Assembly (NCBI GenBank): GCA_034766995.1
Contig: CM068322.1
Coordinates: 1,314,589 to 1,378,588 of the forward strand
Reading direction: 5' to 3'
DNA: 64,000 nt
Origin: Acanthacorydalis orientalis
Lineage: Eukaryota > Arthropoda > Insecta > Megaloptera > Corydalidae
Shown piece by piece: positions 22,252-33,716 of the stretch. Within the stretch, counting starts at the first letter, position 1, and each line of letters starts with the position of its first letter. The notes under the pieces were generated by a model. The model was not told where the DNA came from. It saw only the letters and a program-made list of their open reading frames with translations, and searched no databases. A program made the position numbers and the translations under genes.

Positions 22252-22625
22252 TCGAATAACGCCATAAACTTCATCGGAACGAAACGCGAAATTAACGAAA
22301 TATATAAATTTTTAAAATCTGAAAACCATACGAGTATATATTTAATATCGAACTCGTTAGTCGAAAATATTACATCGCATTTTTTTCCACTCCGTTCTTC
22401 TCATTTTGGAGTATTACAAAAAGCTACCGTAATTTTTTTAAAAAATCATATAACTCCTGTTATAAGTGACACATTCTTAACATATATAATTGAAATCGAA
22501 GGGATTCTAAATTCTGGACCTCTGATACCTGTATTCTCTGATCCTAATGATCTAGACGCCCAACTCCAGGTCATTTTTTGATTGGCGACTTTATAATAAA
22601 TGTACCCGACAACGATTTCATAGGA
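21035..22625 (+). pseudogene. BEL/Pao pol remnant: RNase H and integrase
   Basis: Reading in shifting frames gives IPKLELYSAQLYTNL and LWIDSTIVLHRL (RNase H with its Asp), then KLVVSYIIRFINITYRKIKI and GSLTVSDLQ, the region before integrase, then the H2C2 zinc-binding region RYIRSHYCIINGKN and IIHKCIICFR at about 21840-21920. The core continues with ATFVCFATKAV near 22080 and, after a (TA)n insertion, with NFIGTKREINEIYKFLKSEN, SSHFGGLQKA-like residues and GILNSGPLIPVFSDPNDL up to about 22560. Stops and frameshifts are frequent. Confidence 0.8.
22190..22250. repeat. (TA)n array inside the integrase
   Basis: Sixty-one bp of TA lie exactly where BEL/Pao integrases have an Ile-Tyr pair before the Ser-Asp-Asn catalytic motif. 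The flanking codons read NIQIYI on the left and YSNNAINFIGTK on the right. The array seems to have grown out of the ATA TAT codons. Confidence 0.85.
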
Positions 22626-22720
22626 ACATCTGCCAGAATATTGTCATCCTGGCATCATTACCATTAAGAAGGACTCTGTATTAATGACAATTAGTGTTAA
22701 GAATAAGTGTTAGTTCAGTG

Positions 22721-22902
22721 AAAATGACAGAATTAGTTAATGTGAAATAGTTTATAATTACAAGTATGAGCACTTATGATATTAGTTTAATATATACCCT
22801 CTAATTTGGTTCCAAAATTTTTATTTTTTTCATTGTGTATACTTTTTTACATGATTTTTACGATAAACGATAAAACTAATAAAAATGTGTAAATTATTTG
22901 TT

Positions 22903-22962
<60 letters not shown>

Positions 22963-23269
22963 CATCTAATTAATAAAAAAACATAAGGACTTGCCATAAA
23001 ATCACAAAGATTGACTCATTCAATAATAAAAAATAAACTTTATCTCACAAAAGAATTTGAGGTTCTAGTACATAACATTTATACGTTTATTATTCTATTG
23101 CCTTTTTATTTTTTTATTTATTCAATTTTTAAAAAATAATTTTATTTCTTACAAAATTAATTTTTCATAAGAATATTAAATAAATTTGTAAACTGAATAT
23201 TTGTCTCGAAAATATAACAATTACTTTTTATTTTTCATATAGTCTTAATTACTATATTATTATTATTAT

Positions 23270-23315
<46 letters not shown>

Positions 23316-23544
23316 TATAAATATATATATATATACATAATAACATAATTAAAAATTCTATACTTTTGAAATATTTATATAATTGCTAAAGTAATCTAAA
23401 ATACTAAAACACTGGTATTTAATTCACCCACGTTATTTACAATAGAAGTCTTTGGAGAGTCTATACTATAAGTGCACATACTAGCCAGTGTATTATAGTT
23501 TTCACCCTGTGGCTAATTTCCCTTAACAACTTAATTTTTTACTC
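22721..23544. repeat. spacer with (TA)n at 22904-22955 and 23273-23334
   Basis: Two TA arrays, the second with AAATATAA interruptions, sit in A+T-rich sequence without a gene. If a 3' LTR of the BEL element survives, it should begin near 22650-22750, but no partner upstream was found. Confidence 0.7.
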
Positions 23545-23712
23545 ACTTCACAAATTACAAAAATCTTTTCCTGATCAAAAGTGTTTAATAAATGATTACT
23601 GACTATTTTTAATTGTTGCATATGCACATTTTCACACCAATACCATCGCCCTCAGAGCATAAGATACAAAAAAAATTGATTTATGTAGAGGTGATAGGTA
23701 CAGATTTATTTA

Positions 23713-23788
<76 letters not shown>

Positions 23789-23905
23789 AGCTCTGAGTAT
23801 GATGGAATCTTCATCATAATGGGAATTAAGAACAATCAAAAATGACCAATAGTTATGTGTTCAACATTTTTAATTATATATTTTTTGTAATTTGTAGAGA
23901 TAATG
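23545..23905. mobile_element. foldback MITE (Rep-1), complete copy
   Basis: A left arm of about 115 bp (23548-23660) and a right arm (23787-23900) are imperfect reverse complements over their length: ACAAATTACAAAAA at the tips, GACTATTTTTAATTGTT against GTCATTTTTGATTGTT in the middle, CCATCGCCCTCAGAGC against CCATCATACTCAGAGC on the inside. The loop holds a TTTA/TA microsatellite. There is no coding sequence. The same arm occurs at 7755, 32505, 49150 and 57745-58930. Confidence 0.75.
23704..23786. repeat. (TTTA)n(TA)n microsatellite in the foldback loop
   Basis: Five TTTA units followed by about 60 bp of TA fill most of the loop between the two arms. Confidence 0.95.
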
Positions 23906-24462
23906 AAAATCTGAGTCATCTTATAATTTAAAGCAGTTTATTTTTCTAAAACCAGCAGCAAACAAGAAAGAGATTATTTGAAACAAGTAGAATTTGGAAT
24001 CGAGAATTTGGATCGAAAATTATAATTAAAATTATTATTATTCTGTTCGTAAATTAGTATGAAAGAGTATGTATGAATTTTATGTGTTATTCGAATTGAC
24101 TAAATGAACATACAATGAAATGATTACAAATGTTTAGTTTCCTTTTAAGTACATCTTAAACGCATTATATATGCAATATAATTTGTTAAAAGTTTCGGCA
24201 TAAATCTTTTTTCTTTTTAGTACCAGTTGTTTAAAAGACAGGAAACAATAATGTAAATAAGCTTTGTGTAATATCTGAATGCTGTTCGACGATTATAGAA
24301 ACAATTGATGATATAAATCTTCATACACGGATGAGCATGTAGACATGAAATGTAATACTTAAAATTCACAATAAATAGGCTATTTTTAACACAGACCTAA
24401 ATGTGATGTTTTGATCTAAAAGTCGGTTATAAATTTTCATAGATACGATCATTTCATAATAT
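23906..24462. other. A+T-rich spacer, no gene seen
   Basis: No frame, inverted ends or repeat recognised. Confidence 0.5.
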
Positions 24463-24466
24463 ACAT

Positions 24467-24550
<84 letters not shown>
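24463..24550. repeat. (TA)n microsatellite, about 88 bp
   Basis: TA array with two early CA interruptions. The 92-codon plus frame at 24471-24749 that starts in it is an artefact of the repeat. Confidence 0.95.
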
Positions 24551-24562
<12 letters not shown>

Positions 24563-25224
24563 TACATATTTATTAACAATAATTTATTTTACGAAAAATA
24601 ATTTATTTTTTAATAAAATCACATCAATTAAATATAATGAAAATGGTAAGATATTAAAACTAATATTTAATTCTTTTTTAATAATAGTTTCACTTCCGAT
24701 ATTTTCAATGTCGTTTGTTTATGAAGGTATTTGTATAAATTTGAAATAGTTACATTACAGAGACATTTCTGTTATGAAACATTCTTAGAGAATTGTCGCC
24801 GTAAATAAATTTAAAACTTAGTTCACAGTTTTTGTATTTTTATTTTTATGTCCTTCTTATTAGAGATGTACAATACATCCACTTATGTATCATGAATCTG
24901 TAAAACTGAAACCTACTCAACATACAATATTCATATATTTCTAACAACAACTTTTAACAGTCATAAACAGTCATATATTTCTAATCGTTTGCGATCTTCT
25001 GTATTTTGTTATTTGTATATAATAGTAAAACCACAATTATTCGACATAATTTCAATTTCAACTTTAACAAAAGTTAATCTGACACACTACTGTGCACAAA
25101 TTTGCAATTACACAAATTTCATGCAATTACAAAAAGGATCGAGCAAACGTTAACATTTTTTGGTTAAAACTGACACAAATAGATTAACTGCCATGTTAAA
25201 AGATATTTTTCTTATATGTAAAAC
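24551..25224. other. A+T-rich spacer, no gene seen
   Basis: Nothing recognised. Confidence 0.5.
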
Positions 25225-25595
25225 AAAAAGGTTAAAGAATTAAAATCTCGCAGAAATAGACGGCGCATAAAATAATTGAACCACCATTGTAACATACGTT
25301 CCTTAACAGTACAAACACCAAAAGCATCATTTAGTTTACAAGCTGTTTCTGCGTCTTTATCATCCGTTTTGAACTCATACAAAAATGGTCTTATTTGCTT
25401 CTTTTCAATTTCTAATCCAATACCTCAATTTAAAGCAAAATTAATAATAAAACGAAAGTCGATGTTACCGAAATATAGACCGAAAAGTACACTTTAAAAT
25501 AATATTAACATGAAGATGATGAAGTGACATTTTCATTGAAAAAATAGGTTAGAATTCACAAAACAAAACCGATTATTATTTTCCTACCAACATAA
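25225..25595 (-). mobile_element. family A mariner derivative, left end missing
   Basis: The right end (reverse complement TTATGTTGGTAGGAAAATAA) with TA at 25596-25597 and the decayed N-terminal region match 8311-8869 and 29670-30216 in order. The match fades out near 25225-25270, before the 3' inverted repeat, so this copy is truncated. The left border is approximate. Confidence 0.75.
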
Positions 25596-25623
25596 TAGAA
25601 GTGATGCTAAAATCTATTTATTC

Positions 25624-25627
<4 letters not shown>

Positions 25628-25696
<69 letters not shown>
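25628..25696. repeat. (TA)n microsatellite
   Basis: TA array of about 69 bp, 30 bp beyond the family A copy. Confidence 0.95.
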
Positions 25697-25699
<3 letters not shown>

Positions 25700-25721
25700 G
25701 AAAAGTATTCTTAGAATTTAT

Positions 25722-26040
25722 TTATATTAATAAGACAAGATTATTCATTGTCGAGGATTCCAAAGGAGTAAAAATAATAATGAAGAGTATAAAATGAAAA
25801 TGGGTGTGTTGCGTATAATAAAAAAAGTGACGTCGCCCGAGATTGACGGGCACATCTGAATGGTCGATATGAGATCGTGACTTGTCGCGCCTGGAATCTC
25901 CGACCCATTTATTTTTCATGGTTATCAATTACAAAAAAACTCCACAACCATCTCTCAACAAGACACCTTCGTGAGTCAAAAAACGTCATAAGCCCTGTGT
26001 CTAGCACTTTTATAAAACGCGCATAATCCTTCTGCCGTTC
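25722..26040 (+). mobile_element. possible solo LTR
   Basis: A block of distinctly higher G+C (GTGACGTCGCCCGAGATTGA; GACTTGTCGCGCCTGGAATC) is followed by a TATA box TATAAAA at 26011-26017 and a start-like TTCACTCG about 25 bp further. The combination resembles the U3/R part of an insect gypsy-type LTR. No partner LTR, primer site or pol lies nearby. The minus frame 25722-25928 across it is incidental. The call rests on style, not on a database match. Confidence 0.35.
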
Positions 26041-26103
26041 ACTCGTTTATAATATGAAAAGGAATAATAGAAATAAGTAAATAACTGATGTGTTTGAAAA
26101 CAT

Positions 26104-26217
26104 TATTTTTTCTTTTTATTCCACTACCGATTTCGACTTTCGAGATTTTCAGATTGATACTAGTCACCTGAAGTTGTTGAAAGATGAAATCGGTAGTGCA
26201 AGAAAAAGAAAAAAATA
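26104..26217. repeat. inverted repeat of about 32 bp with a 50-bp loop
   Basis: The arm 26104-26134 (ending CCACTACCGATTTC) pairs with 26186-26217 (starting GAAATCGGTAGTGCAAG) with few mismatches, including the poly-pyrimidine part. The loop contains GACTTTCGAGATTTTCAG. It looks like the terminus of a repeat element, which I cannot name. Confidence 0.75.
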
Positions 26218-26474
26218 GTGACCTCCAGAACAAGAAATATAAATTTAAATCCAGGTACACAGGTAGAAAATAAATTACAAGAAATAATTTATCGTTATGG
26301 TCCACAGTACAACTAATACGGAACTGCTGCGAAAAAATAAGTATATATCATTTGGGTAAAATAGGGGCGCCAGTGGATGTTTAAAATTTTAAAAGTAGGC
26401 TTATTCACTTACTGTTGGATTAAGAGGGTAAAATTAAGTGATACATTGCTAGTCTTTTTTGGACATTTATTAAA

Positions 26475-27210
26475 CGTGGAGAAGTGATTGGTCTGGTGCA
26501 TATCGAGCTTTCGTTGTTAAATCATTTTACAAAAATGGTGAGTCTGCTACAACTACTTTAGATATTTCGCAATCATTATAACATTCTGCGTCTGAGGCAG
26601 CTACCGACCGCCCATGCCATCAACTAATGAGTTCAGAAGTTTGCGGAAACTAGTCCACATTAAATGCGAGGCACCAAGAAACCAAAAGAATAGAACATTA
26701 CACAACGGTAAGTCGAATGTTACATAAAGATTTCAATTTGGTCCATACAAAATTCAAATTATTCAGGAGTTAAAAGATAGTAATTTGCCTATTGGCATAT
26801 TTTTTTCAAGTTATAATAGCGCGTTTGGATGAAAATAAAAACTTGATTTGAAATTTATTTATGTAATATAAAGCACATTTTCATTTAAATGGCTATGTGA
26901 ACAAGTAGCCTAGTCGATACTGAAGTACTGAGAACAGATTTCAATCACATCAAAAGTTTCTGAATGGTCCAAAATTTACTGTATGGTGTGCACTTTCGTC
27001 TTCGGCATTATGGGGCTATTCTTAACGCAAATCCCATAAACGTTAATTACAACATTTCTGACACAACAATTAATTCCATTTCCACAAATTACATGGTTCG
27101 AGCAAGATAAAGCAACAAGTCATACCGCTCGAGTGTCCATGGCTGCTGTAAGAGCGCTCTTTCCGAACCACATTAGAAGATATGTTTTACCAGCAAAATT
27201 TTCAAATTTA
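26475..27210 (+). pseudogene. Tc1/mariner-like transposase (DUF4817 lineage), C-terminus missing
   Basis: Family blocks appear in order on the plus strand: WSGAYRAFVVKSFYKNGESA (HTH start), RMLHKDFN, KAHFHLNGYVNK (first catalytic region; the family has SDEAHFHLNGYVNKQN), FTVWCALSS, then a second block resembling QQDGATAHTARVSM and AAVRALFPNHI. Many stops and frame changes separate them. The third catalytic Asp region and the C-terminus are absent and no inverted ends were recognised. It belongs to a sister lineage of the element at 2517-3755 rather than to the same family. Confidence 0.8.
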
Positions 27211-27713
27211 GGGTATAAGTTAGGATAATAGTATATTAGGTGAGATTAGATCGTTCTCTTTAATTTTTAAATGTTTCATTCATCAACAACCCTTTTGCCA
27301 ATTCACATTTAAGTTATTAAAAAGCATCGTTCACTTTCATAGCATTTTACTGATTAGTGTATTTTTACATGTAAGTCAAATTATAATTATTGTGTTACGA
27401 AGCGTCCTGTTTTTAAAAGTATAGCATTCAATTACTTATTACTAGATAATGAAAACAAATAAATAAACATTATCATTATAACATTATCTCAATAATTCTA
27501 CTGAAAAGGTTATATACTATACATAAACACCTATATTTAGTAAAAAAAAATATTGTGCTACAACACAATTTATTACAGCTATAAACAGCACTAACTATTT
27601 TAAGTGGTACATATTAAGTTCGTAACAGTATAATTAATAACAGAGTTATACATGTTATACTGTAGCGATCTCTTCATATTAATTTTCTTATTCAATTGTA
27701 TTGTCTTTTATGT

Positions 27714-27716
<3 letters not shown>
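27211..27716. other. A+T-rich spacer, no gene seen
   Basis: Nothing recognised. Confidence 0.5.

Positions 27717-27800
<84 letters not shown>
27717..27800. repeat. (TA)n microsatellite, about 84 bp
   Basis: Pure TA up to the first base of the pogo-like MITE. Confidence 0.95.
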
Positions 27801-27803
<3 letters not shown>

Positions 27804-27980
27804 GTAACCCGATTTAAGACGCTTCTTTTAAAGTCGTTTCACATTTAAGTCGTAAAAAAATTCCCACCTTGACTCGATATTAATGTCATTGTTTCACACT
27901 TACATCACTTAATGGAATTAAGAAATCCAAATTTGAGACATTTGAACATGTATTTACTCCAGTGCCATATAATATACACA

Positions 27981-28041
<61 letters not shown>

Positions 28042-28165
28042 TCAAATTATGTGATTTAAATATTGCTTAATACACTCTTATATAAAATTTTGTCCGGTTT
28101 AAGTCGTTTCAATTTAAGTCGCAATTTTGAAATACGTAACTCCGTCGTAAATCGGGGTATCCCTG
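27801..28165. mobile_element. pogo-like MITE inside (TA)n
   Basis: The left end AAGGTAACCCGATTTAAGAC matches the right end read on the other strand, CAGGGATACCCCGATTTACG, which has the CAGGGATACCCC style of Tigger/pogo termini. TA repeats lie directly outside both ends. Inside, 27831-27852 and 28101-28121 are nearly identical direct copies of an AAGTCGTTTC..TTTAAGTCG block, itself an inverted pair of AGTCG. A (TA)n array occupies 27974-28039. No coding sequence. Confidence 0.7.
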
Positions 28166-28169
28166 TATG

Positions 28170-28202
<33 letters not shown>
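28166..28202. repeat. (TA)n microsatellite
   Basis: Right flank of the pogo-like MITE, TA after a short TGTA step. Confidence 0.9.
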
Positions 28203-28211
<9 letters not shown>

Positions 28212-29669
28212 GAAATATACGATTTTATAACACATTTTTGGCTTGTAAAAATCATAGTTGTTTTGGTATAAACTAGTAACAATATAAGTAATGAGTACAA
28301 GAAATGACGCATGCAATTTTTAGGTATAAATTATTTTTAATTTAAATTTATAGATTACAAAAGGGACAAAAAGATTAAATTCTAAACTTAAAAATGACTA
28401 AAAATGTTACATTTCAGCAAAAAAAGATATAAAATTATGTTATGGGATTTCTATTAATATTAATATGAGCACTGGGATCATTTAAACAGCTTGATCAATT
28501 CTTTTTTCGACATTGGGTTAGAAATAAAGGAATAATTAATACATTTAGTATCTTTCCCATGAACTACTAAAGACACATATATTTGCAATCCAGTTCTTGA
28601 TGGTGCAGAAGTACATCTTTCAAAGGTCATATCTGTAACTACTGAAGATGTACCTTATATAAATTGACAAAGAAGAAGTATTTGTCAATTTGTTTAAAAA
28701 ATGTGTCACCCACTTATGGATTTTGTATTGTAATGTACACTAAAAGATTGTGTATCCAAATAAATAAAGAAATAAAATGTAAGGTAATAAAGTATTTTAA
28801 AGTATTTCTATACTCTGTTCAAAACATTTATTACCAAAATATGAACAAAAAGTGATTAATGTTAATTATAAATATTTAGGCAGTCGAATATGACTAGTGA
28901 AAAAAGTGATGCTGTGGTCATTAAACAGAAATAAATGTAGGGCTTTTTACATGTTTACAAAATCGAACCAATAGTAAAGTATATATAAGTGCCAAATAAT
29001 ATGGGAAATAAAAACAATTGACGAAACAATGAACTTCTACCTATAATTAGGTGAATTCTAAAAAAAGTGATACAAATCTAGGTTTGGGGAGTCATTTTAA
29101 AATCATATTTTATTCATATTTCAGCAAGATTAAAATCTAAATTATACAGCTAAAACAGTAAAGTAATGAATTGTATATAATACACTTGGACGTTTAAAAT
29201 ATCGTCATGTCCTGATATACATTCCACAGACCATTTATAGACTACATACATTTAAAATTATAATATTTTTAGCAAATAAAATGTAAAAACCAAAGTTTTT
29301 GAAGAATAAAATTTGGTAACATCTGTAGAGGTAACTAGCCTAATTAAAAACCTACAAAAGGCTGAAAGATGTTACGAATTTGGAAAGAATTTTCCAAATA
29401 AATATTGAATTATTTTTCTTATTAAATTTCAGTTAAAATTAATTTTAACAAAATTTTAATTTTTTATTGCAAGTATAACTTAATTTTTAAGTAACAATAA
29501 TGTTGTCGAAGACTTATGATTAATCATAAAATATATGTATTGATGACTTTTAATCGACGGAAAAATCACCACCGGCTAAAAAATTTTTAAAAAATGTCCG
29601 TGTGTATTGTACAAACGAATGCATTTATTTTCTTTATGAGAATGCGAAAAGTGAATAGAATTTACAGTA
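28203..29669. other. A+T-rich spacer, no gene seen
   Basis: Frames of up to 63 codons with biased Lys/Ile/Tyr content only. Confidence 0.5.
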
Positions 29670-30216
29670 TTAGGCTGGTAGAAAATAATTGCAATTTATG
29701 ACCTTCAAATTCATATACATAGCTGTTTTAAGTGGTCCAGAAATGTTAAATGACTAACGCCTAACTATGCAAGCTCTCGAAATGTTGTGCGTGGTTTTAA
29801 TTCAACTAACGCCTTCAGTTGGTTGTTATGAACCAAAGAAGGGCACTCGCGACCTTCTTTACCTTCAAGGCTTTCGTCCCCAGCGCAAAATTTTTGGAAA
29901 CACCATTACAATATACGTTCCTTAACAATACCAACACCAAAATCATCGTTTAATTTACGAGAAGTTTCTACTGTTTTACTACTCGTTCTGAACTCAACAA
30001 AAAAATGTTCTTATTTGCTTCTTTTCACCTTTAAATTCAATAGCCCAATTTGAAGCAAAATTAATAATAAAAAAAGTCGATGTTACCAAAATACAGACTG
30101 AAAAATACACTTTAAATTGGAATTAACATGAACAAGAAGAAATGGTATGTCTATTGAAAGAAATTAAGGTTAGAATTCAAAAAAAAAGAATCGCAACTAT
30201 ATTCCTACCAACCTAA
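29670..30216 (-). mobile_element. family A: internally deleted mariner derivative, 547 bp
   Basis: Inverted ends TTAGGCTGGTAGAAAATAAT and (right, reverse complement) TTAGGTTGGTAGGAATATAG, with TA at 29668-29669 and 30217-30218. The minus strand holds a stop-ridden HTH region (readable as QLKALVELKPRTTFRELA) that passes at the second helix-turn-helix straight into the 3' terminal region. Same architecture as 8311-8869. Confidence 0.85.
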
Positions 30217-30218
30217 TA

Positions 30219-31607
30219 ATTTGAAGAAAGTACAAAATTATAAATCCAAGTAAATCAATTCAGAATAATCAAAACCTAACGAACTAATAATGGATAAATT
30301 TAGAGGATTTTTAAATCCAATTAGCGATTTTTTAGGACATTCCAATATGAAAATACCAAATTATTGATTTAACAATCGATTTAGATGTTATTGGGTGAGT
30401 TCAATTAGTCATGGTAATTAAAAAGACTGCCAAAAATGACATAGCGACACTTATAATGTTATTCCACAAATCATTTATTGATTAAAGAAGAACAACAGAT
30501 ATCTACGCAAGTGCCTTTTCTACTTATTTCCAAAATTTATTATTCTATGTGATAAATTCCGTCAAATTAGATACGGCTAATTTACTAACAGAGTAAAGTA
30601 GTAGTGCCCCTTATATTTTGTTCAGGATTCTTGATTATTAACCAGATGAATAAGAAAACAGTAAATATCTAGTGTACAACAACAAAAGTATCATTAATAA
30701 TAAAATACATTATTTTAATTAATTAACAAATAATTCCATAATTTTATTTTATTACTATTACATATTATTAAATGTATTTTATATTTCAATTATTTTATTG
30801 TAATGAAAAAGACGATCACTTTTCAAGTTGACTTTTTATGTAGATAAATCCATAATTATTTATAGTATTTTAATATTATAGTCAAAATTGAATAAACTAA
30901 TATATTTAATACAGAGATCTATATTAATTGAAGTTCCGCATTTTCGTATAATTTTTTTTGTTAATGATATACTAAAAAAAAGTTTTAAAACGATATACTA
31001 CAATGCAATATTTTTTTATTTTAATGTCGAATGCGGCTTTGTGTACTTAAAATTTATTTTGTGGCTTACGATAACAAAGATATTCGTTATTCCCAGTATA
31101 GACCATAATGTTAGAAAGTCGAATACTTTTTCAACAGTGAACGAATTTAAAACATTCGTAAAAAATGAATCTTACAGAATATCGCAATAACTTGAATAAA
31201 AAATAATGGAATTATTTACTTAACAAATAGTTAAAACATCTTTTGTTAACTTTACAATCAAAATAAGTTACGCAAAATATCTCCAATTAGTGATAGTTAA
31301 TTAACGATTTAATAACTAAAGGCGAAAGGTTGTGTTAAGCATTATTAGACATTTTTTAAGGATCATAAAAAAATGTTTCAGCAAGCAAATTGAAACCAAA
31401 GTCAAAATAAGAAAACCCCCTGAATGAAATAATAAATAAATGTTTAGTGGTCATTAACATTTACAAAACTTCAATTTATATTAAAAAATAAAAACTTGGT
31501 TTCAAAAAATATAAGTTTTATCGAAAAATATTATTCTATGAAATTATCTACATATATTTTTTAATGTATGTTACAATAAAACTCATTTATTGAAAACTCC
31601 ACTATTT

Positions 31608-31611
<4 letters not shown>
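30219..31611. other. A+T-rich spacer, no gene seen
   Basis: A 100-codon plus frame at 30888-31190 is Phe/Ile/Lys-rich without a recognisable motif. I do not consider it a gene. Confidence 0.45.
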
Positions 31612-32224
<613 letters not shown>

Positions 32225-32230
32225 AGTCTG

Positions 32231-32286
<56 letters not shown>

Positions 32287-32300
32287 TAGATAGATATATT
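32225..32300. repeat. (TA)n(GATA)n microsatellite
   Basis: About 60 bp of TA followed by three GATA units. Confidence 0.95.
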
Positions 32301-32504
32301 TAGTCAAATAAGTAATTAATTTATTCAAAAGCTCTTACATTAAACAAATTAGGATGGAAATGAATAACTATTAATAATTAGTTTGGTATTCTATAAAGAA
32401 ACAATAACCACATAGTGTATTATATAACAGTGTGTTATAATTATTAACAATAATAGAAGAAAAATCTATTTATAGTCGAACTTTTGACACAATGGTTAAC
32501 TAAA

Positions 32505-32612
32505 ATTTCACAAATGAATAAATTTTAGACACAACAAAAATATTTACCGAACATTCAACATCTGTATATTGTTCATTTCGCCTTGTGTCCATTTTAATGG
32601 TGATGCCGGTTA
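32505..32612 (+). repeat. single arm of the foldback family (Rep-1)
   Basis: TTTCACAAATGAATAAATTT, AAAAATATTTA, ATTGTTCATTTCG and TGGTGATGCC occur in the order and spacing of the arm at 7755-7905. No inverted partner follows. The 5' part of the next mariner is missing on the side facing it. Confidence 0.45.
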
Positions 32613-32829
32613 TTTATAAAACCAAAGCGCAAATAAATTTCTTGCAACGTATAATAATTTTTATGTCTTCGATTAGTGAGGATGACGATATTGTCATTAA
32701 AATATTTGGAAGCCACATAATGATAAGCAATTAAACCACATAATAATATAAGCATTTGTTATACGTTTTAGTGAAAAGAGTTTTGTAAATATTCGTATTT
32801 CCAAAAAGGTAGCATTAATACAAACAACT

Positions 32830-33683
32830 AGTGGAATAAAATCCTAGTTCAACAGTAGAAGAATTAGCTAAGAAACTCAAATAGACGGATTTAACTATTC
32901 ATCGGAACTTGAAAAAGATTGGTAAGGTTTCTAAGCTGGGTCAGTGGGTTCCGCACGAATTATCGGACGTTAAATTAAAACGTGTGGGTATTTGTACTTC
33001 TCATCTATCACGATTGCAAAATGATCCGTTTCTGAATATAATTGTTACTGACGATGATAAATTGATTGTTTACAACAATATTTTTCGTCAAAGATAATGG
33101 GCTGATCGCAACGAAACACCATCTTCACATACGAAAGGAGAGCTTCATCGAAAAGGTTATGTTTTCTGTTTGGTGGGATATGAAGTATCCAGTACAAGCT
33201 ATTATCAGAAAGTCTAACCATCATAAACAAGTTGTATTTCGAATAACTGGTAAGGCTAAAACAATCCATTAATGAAAAACAGCCAGCATTATCTAACAAA
33301 AATGTGTAATTTTTCACCACAACGCCTAACCTTACACGACACACAAAACACTCCAAAAACTGAGGCAATATGAAAGGAAAGTTATGACTCATCCACCATA
33401 TTCGTCTGAACTAGCACCACCGGATTATCATCTGCTCCGAAGTCTCCAAAATCATATCAATGGAAAACGAATTAAAACAGATAGTGATGACCGAAGATAG
33501 CTAGACTATTTCTTGAATCCAAAGCTCAAAAAGTTTTATTCTCATGGTACTGAAAATTTTAGATTAAGATGGGAAGAAGTTATAAATAATAACGGAAAAT
33601 ATATTTTGGATCAAAATTAAAAAATCAATAATTTCCACTTTTTCAAAACTTATTTTATGAAACCACATTACTTATGGGATGAC

Positions 33684-33687
<4 letters not shown>
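32830..33687 (+). pseudogene. mariner transposase with 3' inverted end, 5' part missing
   Basis: The plus strand reads, from the second HTH region: NPSSTVEELAKKL-like residues, LKKIGKVSKLGQWVPHELSD, FLNIIVTDDDK (first Asp; the family has TGDEKW), VMFSVWWDMKY, FHHNA- and MTHPPYSSELAPPDYHL (third Asp kept), ending with a GKYI-like C-terminus near 33615. Frames change several times. The sequence ends at 33687 in CTTATGGGATGACCCAA, whose reverse complement TTGGGTCATCCCATAAG is a mariner terminus followed by TA. The 5' inverted end and first HTH were not found. Confidence 0.8.

Positions 33688-33715
<28 letters not shown>
33688..33715. repeat. (TA)n bridge between two mariners
   Basis: Twenty-eight bp of pure TA joins the end of one mariner to the start of the next. 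Confidence 0.95.

Positions 33716-33716
<1 letters not shown>

Larger units (their letters stand above)
18985..22720 (+). mobile_element. BEL/Pao LTR retrotransposon, decayed, LTRs not located
   Basis: Tandem-repeat leader, gag, zinc knuckle with protease start, RNase H remnant, integrase H2C2 and integrase core pieces occur in BEL/Pao order on the plus strand. Between the protease (ends about 20878) and RNase H (from about 21035) there is no room for a reverse transcriptase, so about 1.5-2 kb was lost. I could not find matching long terminal repeats at either side, so the borders are estimates. Confidence 0.85.
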
